Position numbers and translations under genes: made by a program | Origin: Pseudomonadota bacterium | GTDB taxonomy: Bacteria > Pseudomonadota > Alphaproteobacteria > Rhizobiales > Rhizobiaceae | Assembly (NCBI GenBank): GCA_023444445.1 | Contig: JAEXMK010000199.1 | Location: 1-7,731, forward strand | Length of the DNA stretch: 7,731 nt | Reading direction: 5' to 3' | Notes under the pieces: model-generated | Databases searched by the model: none | What the model was told of the DNA's origin: nothing | Seen by the model: the letters and a program-made list of their open reading frames with translations, nothing else | Part shown: one piece after another, positions 6,107 through 7,731 of the stretch | Position numbering within the stretch: position 1 is the first letter of the stretch | Layout: each line of letters begins with the position of its first letter

Positions 6107-7108
6107 GTGCAACGTCTACTCAAGAATCGCGAATGGCTGCTGGCGGGCATCATCATCGTCATGATTGCGGGCTTTGCCCTGCGCGCGCCCGGCTTCGGCC
6201 GGCCCGGCAATCTCGTCAATATATTCAATGATACGTCCATCCTCATCATTCTGGCACTTGGCCAGATGGCGGTCATTCTCACCAAATCCATCGATCTTTC
6301 GGTTGCCGCCAACCTCGCCTTCACCGGCATGGCGGTGGCGATGACCAATGCCGCCTTTCCAGGCGTGCCCCTGCCGCTTCTCATCGTCATGGCGGTCGGT
6401 ATCGGCGCGTTTCTGGGTTCCATCAACGGCATACTCGTCTGGTGGCTCGGCATTCCGCCCATTGTCGTGACGCTCGGCACGCTCACCATCTACCGCGGCA
6501 TGGCCTTCGTGCTTTCCGGTGGGGGCTGGGTGAATGCGCATCAGTTTTCGCCGACCTTCCTCAATGTGCCGCGCACGATGATCCTCGGCATGCCGGTTCT
6601 GTCCTGGGTCGCGATTCTCATTATCGCCGGGGCCTGGCTGGTGCTCACCCGCAGCTCCTTCGGTCGCTCCGCTTACGCCTCTGGCGGCAATCCGGGTGCT
6701 GCTGTCTATGCCGGCATCGATGTCGGACGGACGCGTTTCTTCGCCTTCGTACTCTCGGGCGCGCTCGCCGGTCTCGCCAGCTATCTCTGGGTGTCGCGTT
6801 ACGCCGTCGCCTATGTGGATATCGCCGCCGGTTTCGAACTGGACAGCGTCGCGGCCAATGTGATTGGCGGCATCTCGATTGCCGGCGGTATCGGCTCGGT
6901 GGCCGGAGCGGTGCTTGGCGCGCTGTTCCTCGGTGTCATCAAGAACGCGCTGCCCGTCATCGGCATCTCACCCTTCGCGCAGATGGCGATTTCGGGCGTG
7001 GTCATTGTGCTCGCCGTTGTGTTCAACGCGCGCGCTGAGGCCAGAAAGGGCCGCATCATCCTGCGTGACCGGGCCGCAGCAGACCATGGCAAGGAAGCAT
7101 CCGCATGA
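6107..7108 (+). CDS. rhaP: Rhamnose ABC transporter permease
   Basis: This 333-residue inner-membrane protein of the branched-chain/ribose permease family (BPD_transp_2) begins with GTG. Hydrophobic segments are visible at about 11-27, 43-60, 68-80, 88-110, 115-135, 158-180, 211-228, 246-275 and 290-306. Family marks include TKSIDLSVAANLAFTG at 59-74, the SSFGRSAYASGGNPGAAVYAGI loop at 183-204 that couples to the ATPase, and FELDSVAANVIGGISIAGG at 243-261. It should pair with RhaQ to form the channel driven by RhaT and fed by RhaS. It lies 14 bp after rhaT and its stop overlaps the rhaQ start by 4 nt (ATGA), indicating translational coupling and equal stoichiometry. The short cytoplasmic tail (307-333) is charged. 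Confidence 0.9.
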   Translation: MQRLLKNREWLLAGIIIVMIAGFALRAPGFGRPGNLVNIFNDTSILIILALGQMAVILTKSIDLSVAANLAFTGMAVAMTNAAFPGVPLPLLIVMAVGIGAFLGSINGILVWWLGIPPIVVTLGTLTIYRGMAFVLSGGGWVNAHQFSPTFLNVPRTMILGMPVLSWVAILIIAGAWLVLTRSSFGRSAYASGGNPGAAVYAGIDVGRTRFFAFVLSGALAGLASYLWVSRYAVAYVDIAAGFELDSVAANVIGGISIAGGIGSVAGAVLGALFLGVIKNALPVIGISPFAQMAISGVVIVLAVVFNARAEARKGRIILRDRAAADHGKEASA

Positions 7109-7731
7109 GCACGAATTCCCAATCGTCACAGGCACCGCGCGTCATTCCCGACAAACTCGGCACGCCGCTCAGCCGTATCATGTCCAGTTGGGAAGTGTTG
7201 CTGCTTGGCGTTGCGATCCTGATCTTCATCGCCAATTCGCTCGCCTCGCCCTATTTCCTCAATGCCTGGAATCTTTCCGATGCCACCTTCAACTTCACCG
7301 AAAAGGCGATCATCGCCTTTGCCATGGCGCTTCTGATCATCGCCGGTGAAATCGATCTTTCCGTCGCCGCCATCATCGCGCTCGCTTCCACTGCCATGGG
7401 AGCGGCGGTGCAGATGGGTGTCGGCACCCCCGGCCTCGTCGCCATCGGCATTGGCACCGGGCTTTTCTGCGGCGCCTTCAACGGCTTTCTGGTCGCGGGG
7501 CTGAAACTGCCCTCCATCGTCGTCACCATCGGCACCATGAGCCTGTTTCGCGGCGTTTCCTACATGGTTCTGGGCGACCAGGCCTTCGGCAAATATCCCG
7601 AAGACTTCGCTTACTTCGGCCAGGGCTACGTGTTCTGGGCGATCTCCTTCGAATTCGTACTGTTCATCCTGATGGCGATCGCCTTTGCGATCCTACTGCA
7701 TGCGACGAATTTTGGACGACAGGTCTATGTC
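7105..7731 (+). CDS. rhaQ: Second rhamnose ABC transporter permease (3' end outside window)
   Basis: The reading frame opens at the ATG overlapping the rhaP stop and runs uninterrupted for 209 codons to the last base of the window. AAGGAAG at 7091-7097 is a suitable ribosome binding site. The product has a polar N-terminus (1-28), a first membrane segment at about 31-47, then IIAFAMALLIIAGEIDLSVAAIIALAS at about 69-95 carrying the GEIDLSV mark of ribose-type permeases, and further hydrophobic segments at about 109-132, 136-157 and 177-199. The final TNFGRQVYV matches the start of the ATPase-coupling loop of RhaP (SSFGRSAYA), so somewhat more than half of a normal permease is present. It is a paralogue of RhaP and should form a heterodimer with it. 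The order predicts rhaU and rhaK next. Confidence 0.88.
   Translation, partial: MSTNSQSSQAPRVIPDKLGTPLSRIMSSWEVLLLGVAILIFIANSLASPYFLNAWNLSDATFNFTEKAIIAFAMALLIIAGEIDLSVAAIIALASTAMGAAVQMGVGTPGLVAIGIGTGLFCGAFNGFLVAGLKLPSIVVTIGTMSLFRGVSYMVLGDQAFGKYPEDFAYFGQGYVFWAISFEFVLFILMAIAFAILLHATNFGRQVYV

Noticed and set aside
5950..6541. Minus-strand frames opposite rhaT and rhaP
   Set aside because: They are composition-driven shadows with no ribosome binding site, lying opposite well-supported transporter genes.
1..7731. CRISPR arrays, tRNA or rRNA genes, transposases
   Set aside because: No regularly spaced direct repeats, cloverleaf-like segments or transposase motifs were seen on either strand; coding density is explained by the rhamnose genes.

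Overview
The window holds most of an L-rhamnose uptake and catabolism locus of the kind described in Rhizobium leguminosarum (rhaDI divergent from rhaRSTPQUK). Gene content, order, high-GC codon use and intergenic palindromes point to an alphaproteobacterium of the Rhizobiaceae, most likely Agrobacterium or Rhizobium. The assignment comes from recognising the protein families and their order; no database search was possible.

Layout. Bases 1-90 are a compact palindromic repeat with three hairpins. Bases 156-2252 (minus) encode a two-domain RhaD, a class II aldolase fused to a short-chain dehydrogenase. Bases 2253-2450 are a 198-bp divergent control region. It contains a 19-bp inverted repeat (18 of 19 bases matching, 35-bp spacer) whose outer ends are perfect TTGACA -35 hexamers, one facing each operon. 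The plus-strand operon then runs: rhaR (DeoR-type repressor, 2451-3275), rhaS (periplasmic rhamnose-binding protein, 3323-4333), a 226-bp gap filled by a very large inverted repeat (46-bp arms, one mismatch), rhaT (double-NBD sugar ABC ATPase, 4557-6092), rhaP (permease, 6107-7108) and rhaQ (second permease, from 7105, cut off by the window edge after 209 codons).

How the genes work together. RhaS captures rhamnose in the periplasm, RhaP and RhaQ form the membrane channel and RhaT powers it. Isomerisation and phosphorylation (RhaI/RhaU and the kinase RhaK, all expected outside this window) yield rhamnulose-1-phosphate, or its equivalent. RhaD cleaves it to DHAP and L-lactaldehyde, and its dehydrogenase domain probably oxidises the lactaldehyde. 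RhaR probably represses both operons from the shared operator until inducer appears.

Nomenclature warning: rhizobial RhaR, RhaS and RhaT are unrelated to the E. coli proteins of the same names (two AraC-type regulators and a proton symporter).

No new biological system was found. The points most worth a second look are the architecture of the shared operator, the giant stem between rhaS and rhaT, a possible 9-codon upstream ORF in the rhaD leader that overlaps the rhaD start, and the repeat downstream of rhaD.
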